DNA of 12,020 nucleotides. Origin: Halieaceae bacterium UBA6060 (GTDB taxonomy: Bacteria > Pseudomonadota > Gammaproteobacteria > Pseudomonadales > Halieaceae). A program made the position numbers and the translations under genes. The notes under the pieces were generated by a model. That model searched no databases and was not told the origin of the DNA. It saw only the letters and a program-made list of their open reading frames with translations. This document shows positions 1-5,902 of the stretch, piece by piece. Where the stretch lies: NCBI GenBank assembly GCA_002428935.1, contig DIYG01000121.1, positions 1,536 through 13,555 on the forward strand, read 5' to 3'. Numbering within the stretch: position 1 is the stretch's first letter; each line of letters starts with the position of its first letter.

Positions 1-24
1 AACGTAAACGTAAACGTAAACGTG
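1..24. repeat. AACGTA hexamer tandem repeat
   Basis: Four head-to-tail copies of AACGTA fill the first 24 bases; the last copy ends in G instead of A. The array touches the window edge, so it may continue upstream and its true copy number cannot be seen. No gene overlaps it. It lies about 115 bases before the birA promoter and could be a slippage-prone simple repeat. Confidence 0.7.
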
Positions 25-136
25 TCTAAGAAGGGATCTGCCATGGTTGATGGGCTGGGAGGGATAGCTTTTTGGCGCCGTTGTGTCCCCTGGCTTTGAG
101 GGCACCTCCAGTGTGGCGAACACCCGGTGTAGCCTT

Positions 137-145
137 TGCTATGAT
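137..145 (+). promoter_or_regulatory. Likely birA promoter, extended -10
   Basis: TGCTATGAT is an extended -10 (TGn followed by TATGAT at 140-145). No good -35 lies 16-18 bases upstream, which extended -10 promoters tolerate. Transcription would begin near 152, giving a short leader before the ATG at 168. The ATG at 141 lies inside this element and is therefore an unlikely start codon. Confidence 0.5.
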
Positions 146-167
146 CGCGAGCCGCCCGCAACGCAAG

Positions 168-1136
168 ATGATCATGGCCGCGCAGCAGATCTTGGAACTA
201 CTCGCAGACGGTAACTTCCATTCCGGACAGGCGATCGCAGACCGCTTCGGCGTTAGCCGTACGGCAATCTGGAAACAAATAGAGGCGTTAGGAGAACTGG
301 GAGTTCAAGCGGAGCGTGTCCGCGGTCGAGGCTATCGCATCCCCGGCGGCCTTGAACTCTTCCAGGAAGACAAAATCCTTGCGGGGCTGACGCCGGCGGC
401 CCGGGCTTTGCTGCGAGATCTGAAAGTGCTTTTGCGCACGGATTCCACCAACGCCAAGCTTATACGCGATGAGGCTCTGGTGGACGGTGCGCGGGTGTGT
501 CTCGCGGAATATCAAAGCGCCGGTCGCGGTCGTCGCGGTCGTTCCTGGCAGAGCCCCTTCGGCAGCAACATCTATCTTTCCGTTGCCTGGCGCTTTACCG
601 GTGGTGCGGAAGTGCTGGAAGGCTTGTCTCTGGTGGTCGGCGTATTGTTGTGTGAGGCCCTAAAGGCCAGCGGTGCCGACGGAGTAGGGCTCAAGTGGCC
701 TAATGATGTCCTGCGCAATGGGCGCAAATTGGCCGGAGTGCTGGTGGAAATGAACGGCGACGTGTCTGGACCCTGCACGGCAGTGATCGGCACGGGCATT
801 AATGTTCGCATGCCGACCGTAAGCGCCGCGCGGATTGAGCAACCCTGGTCAGACCTGAGTGATATCGATCCCTCACGAAACGGCCTCGTCGCAGAGTTTC
901 TCAATCATCTTTTGCCGACGCTGGCGGCTTACGAACAGCAGGGGTTTGCTCACTGGCGGGATCGTTGGTCTGGGCTCGATGCCTTTGCCGATGCATCGGT
1001 GATTGTCGAGGCCGGTGGCCGACGTACCGGGGGCACTGCGCGAGGTGTTGATACTCGCGGTGCACTGGTGCTGGAAACAGCCACGGGGTTCCTCAATCTC
1101 CACGGCGGCGAGGTCTCTTTGCGGAGCGCATCGTGA
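168..1136 (+). CDS. birA: Bifunctional biotin ligase / biotin operon repressor BirA
   Basis: Activates biotin to biotinyl-5'-AMP and transfers it to the biotin carboxyl carrier protein of acetyl-CoA carboxylase; family members with an N-terminal helix-turn-helix also repress biotin synthesis genes. That domain is present here (FHSGQAIADRFGVSRTAIWK, about residues 17-36, then the GRGYRIP wing), so this is a class II, DNA-binding type. The catalytic domain shows the biotinyl-AMP loop GRGRRGRSW, the KWPNDV motif and the C-terminal GGEVSLR segment. Starting at ATG 168 gives 322 residues, matching the 321 of E. coli and aligning the N-terminus; ATG 174 is equally possible. The frame stays open back to a TTG at 72, but that extension is Pro/Arg-rich, unlike the family, and spans the promoter. 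No clear ribosome binding site. The stop overlaps the coaX start. Confidence 0.95.
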   Translation: MIMAAQQILELLADGNFHSGQAIADRFGVSRTAIWKQIEALGELGVQAERVRGRGYRIPGGLELFQEDKILAGLTPAARALLRDLKVLLRTDSTNAKLIRDEALVDGARVCLAEYQSAGRGRRGRSWQSPFGSNIYLSVAWRFTGGAEVLEGLSLVVGVLLCEALKASGADGVGLKWPNDVLRNGRKLAGVLVEMNGDVSGPCTAVIGTGINVRMPTVSAARIEQPWSDLSDIDPSRNGLVAEFLNHLLPTLAAYEQQGFAHWRDRWSGLDAFADASVIVEAGGRRTGGTARGVDTRGALVLETATGFLNLHGGEVSLRSAS

Positions 1137-1864
1137 CGGTTCGTCGGCTCCTGCTCGATCTGGGAAATACCCGTTGCAAGTGGATTCTGCAGCTCGATGG
1201 GGAAGCTACGGAGCGAGGAGCTGACACGTTAAGCGAGGTCCTTGCATGGACGGTGGCGCAGCCCCGGGGTCTTTCGGTGTTGATCGCTAGCGTGGCGTCG
1301 TCCGAGCAAAATCTTGCGCTCAAGGAGCGCCTCGAGGACTCGGGCCACAAGGTCTGGTTCGCTCAAAGCCTGGCGGAGGTGGACGGATTGTCAAACTCCT
1401 ACGCTGAGCCCGGGAGGATGGGTGTCGATCGTTGGTTGGCGATGCTCGGAGCGCTGCAACAGGCTCGGGGTCAGCGATTTTGTGTCGTCGATACAGGCTC
1501 TGCGCTCACCATCGATCTGGTCGATGCCCTAGGGGTGCACGAGGGTGGGTACATCATTCCCGGGGCAGACCTCATGGAGCGGGCCCTGCTTATGGATACG
1601 GATCGTGTGCGCTTCGAAGAGGACCTGACTTATGAGGCCCTTCCCGGTCGTTCCACCGCAGAAGCGGTGCGCAATGGCGTGCTTTTAGCGCAGGCAGGCG
1701 CCGTGGCCTCGGCATTGAAATGGGCTGAGGCCACCGGGCCAGCGCCTCGATTGTTTCTATGCGGCGGCTTCCGCCAGCAGCTTTTGCCTCTCCTAAGTGA
1801 CGTCAGCGAGCCTTCACCGGATCTGGTTTTCGACGGTTTACTGCGCCAATACCAACTGCTCTAG
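1133..1864 (+). CDS. coaX: Type III pantothenate kinase
   Basis: Phosphorylates pantothenate, the first step of coenzyme A synthesis, as the ASKHA-fold type III enzyme, which usually needs a monovalent cation and resists CoA feedback. Visible motifs are the N-terminal phosphate loop LLLDLGNTRCKW (residues 6-17), the central GVDRWLA segment, the second phosphate motif CVVDTGSALTIDLVD, the GGYIIPG loop and the C-terminal LFLCGGF. Length is 243 residues, usual for the family. It starts with GTG at 1133; the GTGA overlap with the birA stop indicates translational coupling in a birA-coaX operon, an arrangement common in Pseudomonas relatives. The SPOR-domain gene that often follows coaX there is absent; a 171-base gap leads to a peroxiredoxin instead. 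Confidence 0.95.
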   Translation: MTVRRLLLDLGNTRCKWILQLDGEATERGADTLSEVLAWTVAQPRGLSVLIASVASSEQNLALKERLEDSGHKVWFAQSLAEVDGLSNSYAEPGRMGVDRWLAMLGALQQARGQRFCVVDTGSALTIDLVDALGVHEGGYIIPGADLMERALLMDTDRVRFEEDLTYEALPGRSTAEAVRNGVLLAQAGAVASALKWAEATGPAPRLFLCGGFRQQLLPLLSDVSEPSPDLVFDGLLRQYQLL

Positions 1865-1970
1865 CGGCCGCTTGTTGTTTGCCGTCATCTGCTTGTCCGA
1901 GGTGGCGGCAGCAATCGCCTCACTCGATGAGTTTTTCCTAACAAATCCGCTTTACCTAATTACCTTTGGG

Positions 1971-2028
1971 TATAAGTATATAACCAGAAAGGATAACGCA
2001 AGGGGTATCCCCGCCCACCAAAGGAGAG
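1971..2028 (+). promoter_or_regulatory. Leader and ribosome binding site of peroxiredoxin gene
   Basis: The 1865-2035 gap turns AT-rich near 1940-1985. TATAAG at 1971 is a candidate -10, but no convincing -35 sits at the right distance. A small GGGG-TAT-CCCC inverted repeat lies at 2002-2012, and a strong Shine-Dalgarno AAGGAGAG at 2021-2028 precedes the ATG at 2036 by 7 bases. I recognise no OxyR or NsrR operator here. Confidence 0.4.
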
Positions 2029-2035
2029 CATCACC

Positions 2036-2686
2036 ATGGAAACACAAGACTTAACTCTAGGTTTACCTCGCATCAATGAGCCGGCGCCGGCATTTGACGC
2101 CCCGACCACGGACGGTCGAAAAACCCTCGAGGACTACCGCGGCAAGTGGCTCGTATTGTTTTCACACCCGGCAGACTTCACCCCGGTTTGTACAACGGAG
2201 TTTATGGCGTTCGCCAAAGCCGCTCCTCAGTTCGCCGACCGAAACTGCGAGCTGTTGGGACTGTCCATCGACAGCAACCACTCTCATATCGCTTGGATGC
2301 GCAACATCGAAGAGAAATTTGGAGTGCCTATCCCATTTCCGATCATTGCGGACCTAAAAATGGATGTGGCCCGCGCTTACGGAATGATCCACCCGGAGGC
2401 GGGGGATACCTCAGCGGTGCGAGCCACGTTTCTCATTGATCCCGAAGGCATGTTGCGGGCAATGGTCTACTACCCCATGAGTAACGGGCGCTCCATCGAC
2501 GAGTTCTTGCGGCTCCTCGATGCCCTGCAAACCAGCGACGAGCACGGCGTGGCGACCCCCGAGGGTTGGAAGCCTGGTGATCGAGTCATCGTACCGCCCG
2601 CGAGCACAGCGGAAGCCGCAAACGATCGCATGCACGATGAGACTATGGAATGCGTTGATTTCTACTTCTGCACCCGGTCGCTCTAA
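2036..2686 (+). CDS. Prx6-family peroxiredoxin
   Basis: Thiol peroxidase reducing hydrogen peroxide and organic hydroperoxides, and peroxynitrite in several relatives. The thioredoxin fold carries the peroxidatic motif PADFTPVC, with catalytic Cys52, Thr49 and Pro45 conserved; the partner arginine is probably within SAVRATFLIDP. At 216 residues it has the long C-terminal dimerisation domain of the Prx6/AhpC-long group. Two further cysteines near the C-terminus, in ECVDFYFC, echo the paired C-terminal cysteines of archaeal Prx6-type enzymes such as that of Aeropyrum pernix, so a 2-Cys mechanism is plausible although many relatives are called 1-Cys. Start ATG 2036 follows a strong ribosome binding site. 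It stands alone, convergent with the NsrR-like gene. Reductant unknown; cytoplasmic, no signal peptide. Confidence 0.9.
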   Translation: METQDLTLGLPRINEPAPAFDAPTTDGRKTLEDYRGKWLVLFSHPADFTPVCTTEFMAFAKAAPQFADRNCELLGLSIDSNHSHIAWMRNIEEKFGVPIPFPIIADLKMDVARAYGMIHPEAGDTSAVRATFLIDPEGMLRAMVYYPMSNGRSIDEFLRLLDALQTSDEHGVATPEGWKPGDRVIVPPASTAEAANDRMHDETMECVDFYFCTRSL

Positions 2687-2697
2687 CCGCGTCCCTG

Positions 2698-2715
2698 GGC
2701 GCCCCGAGGGGCGCC
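2698..2715. terminator. GC-rich inverted repeat between convergent genes
   Basis: GGCGCCCC at 2698-2705 and GGGGCGCC at 2708-2715 form a perfect 8-bp inverted repeat with a 2-base centre. It sits 11 bases past the peroxiredoxin stop and overlaps the last base of the nsrR-like stop codon on the other strand. No T-run follows on either strand, so it is at best a weak or bidirectional terminator or a 3'-end stabilising hairpin. Confidence 0.45.
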
Positions 2716-3161
2716 TAAACCGATGAGGCTATGAGCGGTAGGCGACGAGAGAGCGCGGCGCCATCTTCCACGAGGTCGGCGACCGTAATGGGGTCCAGTT
2801 CTTGGTAGAACGCTTCTAGTCCTTTGCGAAACAGGCCCGTCAGCTTGCAGGTCCCGGCGATGGGGCAGGTGTTGGTATCCATATTGAAGCACTCGACAAA
2901 CTCTCCCTGGCCTTCCAAGGCTCTGACGACTTCGCCGACGGAAATGTCTTCTGGCGCCATGCCCAGGGTGATGCCACCGCTTCGCCCACGTAGGGTCGTA
3001 AGGTAGCCAAGTTGCCCCATTTGTCTTGCGGCTTTGAGAAGGTGGGCGCGGGAGATGCCGAAAGATTCGGCGATGTCCTGAATTCGGACCGTCTCGCCCG
3101 GATGTATAGCGCAGTACATCAGCGTGCGCAGGGAATAGTTTGTATAGGACGTGAGTCGGAT
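2715..3161 (-). CDS. nsrR: NsrR-like Rrf2-family Fe-S transcriptional regulator
   Basis: Rrf2 winged-helix repressor. The recognition region (ESFGISRAHLLKAARQMGQL) and wing (LRGRSGGITLG) are followed by three cysteines spaced C-x7-C-x5-C (CFNMDTNTCPIAGTC), the pattern of Bacillus-type NsrR, which holds a [4Fe-4S] cluster destroyed by nitric oxide. Numbered from an initiator at 3161 they are Cys91, Cys99 and Cys105. The first ATG in frame is 3119, giving 134 residues but removing helix 1. The codons just upstream encode RLTSYTNYSLRTL, the typical Rrf2 N-terminus, preceded by ATC (3159-3161) and, 8 bases further up, GAGAGG. No ATG, GTG or TTG exists between the upstream stop (3174-3176) and 3119, so I place the start at ATC: 148 residues, the family length. 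Divergent from cydA. The NsrR name rests on the cysteine spacing; IscR-like or other Rrf2 roles are less likely. Confidence 0.8.
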   Translation of the reverse strand: MRLTSYTNYSLRTLMYCAIHPGETVRIQDIAESFGISRAHLLKAARQMGQLGYLTTLRGRSGGITLGMAPEDISVGEVVRALEGQGEFVECFNMDTNTCPIAGTCKLTGLFRKGLEAFYQELDPITVADLVEDGAALSRRLPLIASSV

Positions 3162-3194
3162 AAGCCTTGCCTCTCAGGTTTTGTCTATGTTTTT

Positions 3195-3223
3195 CACCGT
3201 CGGGGATAAAAGAACTATATAAA
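3195..3223 (+). promoter_or_regulatory. Candidate promoter for cyd operon
   Basis: TTCACC (3195-3200), a 17-base spacer and TATATA (3218-3223) form a plausible sigma70 promoter reading toward cydA, with initiation expected near 3230. The surrounding 3205-3275 is markedly AT-rich compared with the window. The same stretch must also hold the promoter for the divergent nsrR-like gene. Confidence 0.4.
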
Positions 3224-3246
3224 ATATTGCTTTTTCCGGCAAATCA

Positions 3247-3268
3247 TTAAATACTATTTTAAATACCA
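3247..3268 (+). promoter_or_regulatory. Putative NsrR-type operator upstream of cydA
   Basis: The core TATTTTAAATA (3255-3265) is an inverted repeat (TATTT, central T, AAATA), and AAATACTATTT (3249-3259) is an overlapping second one. TTAAATAC is also directly repeated at 3247 and 3259, one helical turn plus apart. The core resembles AT-rich NsrR palindromes as I recall them. It lies just downstream of the predicted transcription start, where a repressor would block initiation, and 22 bases ahead of the cydA start. Confidence 0.45.
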
Positions 3269-3289
3269 CTTTTAACGGAGGGCTTCCGC

Positions 3290-4705
3290 GTGTTGGAGCT
3301 TTTTGATGCGGCGCTTCTGGCCCGTATTCAGTTCGCTTTCACGGTCTCGTTCCACATCATCTTTCCAGCGTTTTCCATTGGCCTGGCAAGTTATCTGTTT
3401 GTACTTGAGGGCTTGTGGCTCAAGACGGGAGACGAGGTCTATCTGTCCCTGTACAAGTACTGGCTGAAGATCTTTGCCATCGCCTTTGGCATGGGTGTGG
3501 TGTCGGGGCTGGTTATGTCCTATCAGTTCGGGACCAACTGGAGCGTGTTCTCAGACAAAGCCGGCCCTGTGATTGGGCCTTTGCTGGCCTACGAAGTGCT
3601 GTCGGCCTTTTTCCTCGAAGCGGGTTTCCTCGGCATCATGCTGTTTGGTCTGAGCAAGGTCGGCAAACGCCTGCACTTTTTCGCCACCACCATGGTGGCC
3701 TTTGGCACGCTCCTTTCGGCGACCTGGATTCTCTCGGTCAACAGCTGGATGCAGACGCCAACGGGTCATGGGATAAACGAATTAGGACAGTTCGTGCCCC
3801 ACGACTGGATTGAGATCATCTTCAATCCCAGCTTTCCCTACCGGATGCTGCACATGACCCTGGCGTCATATCTCACCGTGTCTTTCGTGGTAGGCGGTGT
3901 CGGTGCCTGGCATTTGCTGCGAAACAGAACCAGCGCCGAAGCTCGAAGGATGTTCTCTATGGCCATGTGGATGGCCACCTTTGTAGCGCCGCTGCAAATA
4001 TTTGCCGGCGATCTTCACGGCCTGAACACCCTTGAGCATCAGCCTATCAAGGTCGCCGCTATGGAAGGGCATTGGCAACGGCAGACGGGTGCACCGTTCT
4101 TGCTGTTGGCGTGGCCCGATTCAGATCGAGAAGAGAATCGTTTTGAATTGGGTATCCCCTATGCATCGGCCCTGATTCTGACCCACGAAATCGACGGCGA
4201 GACGCCGGGGCTGACGGATGTGCCAGAGGACGAGAGGCCGCCTGTTGGTTTGGTGTTTTGGTCCTTCCGTATCATGTTGCTCGTGGGCGGACTCATGGCA
4301 CTCGTCGGTTTGTACTCCGCCTGGCTGCGTTGGCGAGGCACTCTTTACGATGTTCGCTGGTTCCAGAAGGCGTCCATCTGGCTCGCGCCCTCGGGTTTTA
4401 TTGCGGTGCTTGCGGGATGGATCGTCACGGAAGTCGGCAGACAGCCCTTCACGGTTTACGGACTGCTGCGAACCGCCGATTCCCTGGCCCCCGTGGATGC
4501 GCCAGCCGTCGGGGCCTCCCTACTGGCGTTCATTGTTGTGTACTTCGCGCTCTTTGGCGCCGGGACTTACTACATCCTTCGCTTGATGGGAGTTGCACCG
4601 GATGGTGAGGGACCCAAACCAGGCGTTCCGGTTCGAGCGGCAGGCACCACGCAGATAGCCTCCCTTGGGCTTGAGCAATCTACGGGAGGGATTTCAAATG
4701 CTTGA
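3290..4705 (+). CDS. cydA: Cytochrome bd (CIO-type) quinol oxidase subunit I
   Basis: Catalytic subunit of the membrane bd oxidase, oxidising quinol and reducing oxygen to water without pumping protons. Conserved positions can be placed: His22 and His188 (haem ligands, E. coli His19 and His186), Glu102 and Glu110 in YEVLSAFFLEAGFLG, the quinol residues Lys254 and Glu259 in EHQPIKVAAMEG, the short Q-loop end GLTDVPEDERPPVG, and FWSFRIM with haem ligand Met329. At 471 residues it lacks the long Q-loop insertion of E. coli CydA (522) and fits the cyanide-insensitive CioA subgroup. The usual GRQPW reads GRQPF at 383-387. GTG 3290 is the start, 7 bases after GGAGGG; TTG 3293 is the alternative. 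Nine or so hydrophobic segments. First gene of cydA-cydB-small ORF, with cydB overlapping by 8 bases. Also named cioA. Confidence 0.95.
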   Translation: MLELFDAALLARIQFAFTVSFHIIFPAFSIGLASYLFVLEGLWLKTGDEVYLSLYKYWLKIFAIAFGMGVVSGLVMSYQFGTNWSVFSDKAGPVIGPLLAYEVLSAFFLEAGFLGIMLFGLSKVGKRLHFFATTMVAFGTLLSATWILSVNSWMQTPTGHGINELGQFVPHDWIEIIFNPSFPYRMLHMTLASYLTVSFVVGGVGAWHLLRNRTSAEARRMFSMAMWMATFVAPLQIFAGDLHGLNTLEHQPIKVAAMEGHWQRQTGAPFLLLAWPDSDREENRFELGIPYASALILTHEIDGETPGLTDVPEDERPPVGLVFWSFRIMLLVGGLMALVGLYSAWLRWRGTLYDVRWFQKASIWLAPSGFIAVLAGWIVTEVGRQPFTVYGLLRTADSLAPVDAPAVGASLLAFIVVYFALFGAGTYYILRLMGVAPDGEGPKPGVPVRAAGTTQIASLGLEQSTGGISNA

Positions 4706-5699
4706 TCTTCCATTGATCTGGGCGGGTTTGCTGTCCCTGGCCGTATTCATCTACGTGGCCCTCGACGGCTTTGACCTCGGTGTTGGGCTGCTGTTTCCGT
4801 TCCTTGCCGACGATAAGGAACGGGATACGGCCATGAACACCGTGGCGCCGGTTTGGGATGGCAATGAAACCTGGCTCATCCTCGGTGGAGGAGGACTCTT
4901 TGCCGCCTTCCCCCTGGCCTATGCCGTGGTCATGCCAGCGCTGTATGCGCCCTTTATCGTCATGCTCCTGGCGCTGGTGTTTCGCGGGGTGGCTTTCGAA
5001 TACCGCTGGCGAGACAGCGCTCACACGGGCATTTGGGATGCAAGTTTCGTTTTTGGTTCCTTTATAGCGACCTTCGCTCAGGGCATCGTTTTGGGCGCCT
5101 TTGTCCAGGGTATCGACGTCCAGGGCCGAGCCTATGCCGGTGGTTGGTGGGATTGGTTAACGCCCTTCACGATGATGACGGGAGTGGCCCTCTGCTTCGG
5201 CTACAGCCTCCTGGGTGCAGGATGGCTGATCCTCAAGACCGAAGGCGACCTTCGCTTTAGGGCCTATCGCCTTGCGACCTTCGCCGCTATTGCCACCTTC
5301 TTCTTCGTCTGTGTGGTCAGCCTCTGGACACCTTTGCTATCGCCAGAGATTTATGACCGCTGGTTTAGTATGCCCAATCTCTACTTCGTCGCTCCAGTTC
5401 CGTTGTTGACGGCCATCGTAGCGGCTCTCATTGCCTGGGGAATTGCAAAGCGCGCCGACTCTCTGGTGTATCCCGCTACCGTCGCGCTGCTGGGGCTCTG
5501 TTTTGTCGGCCTCGGTGTGGGTTTAACGCCGTATATCGTGCCCCGGGCGATCACTATTCATGAGGCTGCCGCGCCCGATTCGAGCCTGTTGTTTATGCTC
5601 GTTGGAGCGCTGGTCCTGTTACCACTGATCTTGGCCTATACCGCGTATTCCTACTGGATCTTTCGCGGCAAAGTTCAACCGGGGGAGGGCTATCACTGA
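4698..5699 (+). CDS. cydB: Cytochrome bd (CIO-type) quinol oxidase subunit II
   Basis: Second membrane subunit of the bd oxidase; it partners CydA and is needed for assembly and proton or oxygen access to the haems. Family motifs near the N-terminus are ALDGFDLGVG (21-30) and APVWDGNETWL (50-60), the latter carrying the conserved Trp-Asp pair, followed by GGGGLFAAFPLAY. About eight hydrophobic segments; 333 residues, the size of CioB. ATG 4698 is chosen because GGGAGGG at 4684-4690 precedes it by 7 bases and the protein then begins LDLPLIWAGLL as relatives do; the frame extends back to 4665 without family resemblance. It overlaps the end of cydA by 8 bases, and its stop overlaps the next small gene, so the three are translationally coupled. 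No cydCD exporter genes are in view. Confidence 0.95.
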   Translation: MLDLPLIWAGLLSLAVFIYVALDGFDLGVGLLFPFLADDKERDTAMNTVAPVWDGNETWLILGGGGLFAAFPLAYAVVMPALYAPFIVMLLALVFRGVAFEYRWRDSAHTGIWDASFVFGSFIATFAQGIVLGAFVQGIDVQGRAYAGGWWDWLTPFTMMTGVALCFGYSLLGAGWLILKTEGDLRFRAYRLATFAAIATFFFVCVVSLWTPLLSPEIYDRWFSMPNLYFVAPVPLLTAIVAALIAWGIAKRADSLVYPATVALLGLCFVGLGVGLTPYIVPRAITIHEAAAPDSSLLFMLVGALVLLPLILAYTAYSYWIFRGKVQPGEGYH

Positions 5700-5836
5700 T
5701 GAATGTACCCAAGGAAACAAAGGAAAACGGCTCCAAGCCTTATACACAGCTGCTCTGGTTTGCAGCTCTGTGGCTGGGCAGCGTGCTCGCGATCAGCGTG
5801 GTTTCGATGGCACTCAGATCGATTCTGCTGCCTTAG
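5699..5836 (+). CDS. DUF2474-like small membrane protein of CIO oxidase
   Basis: A 45-codon gene whose ATG shares bases with the cydB stop (TGATG), the usual coupling in oxidase operons. The product has a charged N-terminus (NVPKETKENGSKPY) and one hydrophobic helix at about residues 17-39 (LLWFAALWLGSVLAISVVSM), then LRSILLP. This is the size, position and pattern (W..LW..SV, with an Arg after the helix) of the DUF2474 proteins that follow cioAB in Pseudomonas and relatives, the functional counterpart of CydX/CbdX, which stabilises the haems of the E. coli enzyme. Likely an inner-membrane accessory subunit. The family assignment is from memory of the pattern. GGGGGAGGG at 5682-5690 inside cydB can serve as its ribosome binding site. 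Confidence 0.75.
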   Translation: MNVPKETKENGSKPYTQLLWFAALWLGSVLAISVVSMALRSILLP

Positions 5837-5902
5837 CCAGGGTTGAACAATGCTGTAGGCCGGGGGACTAAATCCCAGGGGCCCATCAACCATCATCAGG
5901 GG

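Noticed and set aside
72..167. N-terminal extension of birA from TTG 72 or ATG 141
   Set aside because: The extension is Pro/Arg-rich and unlike BirA, and an extended -10 promoter spans 137-145. ATG 168 gives the family length.
1863..1872. AGCGGCCGCT palindrome at the end of coaX as a terminator
   Set aside because: It has no loop and only a broken T-rich tail (TTGTTGTTT), so it would not form a stable terminator; it is a chance NotI-type palindrome overlapping the stop codon.
5864..5876. GGGA-TCCC inverted repeat after the small cyd gene as a terminator
   Set aside because: The stem is only 4 bp and no T-run follows.
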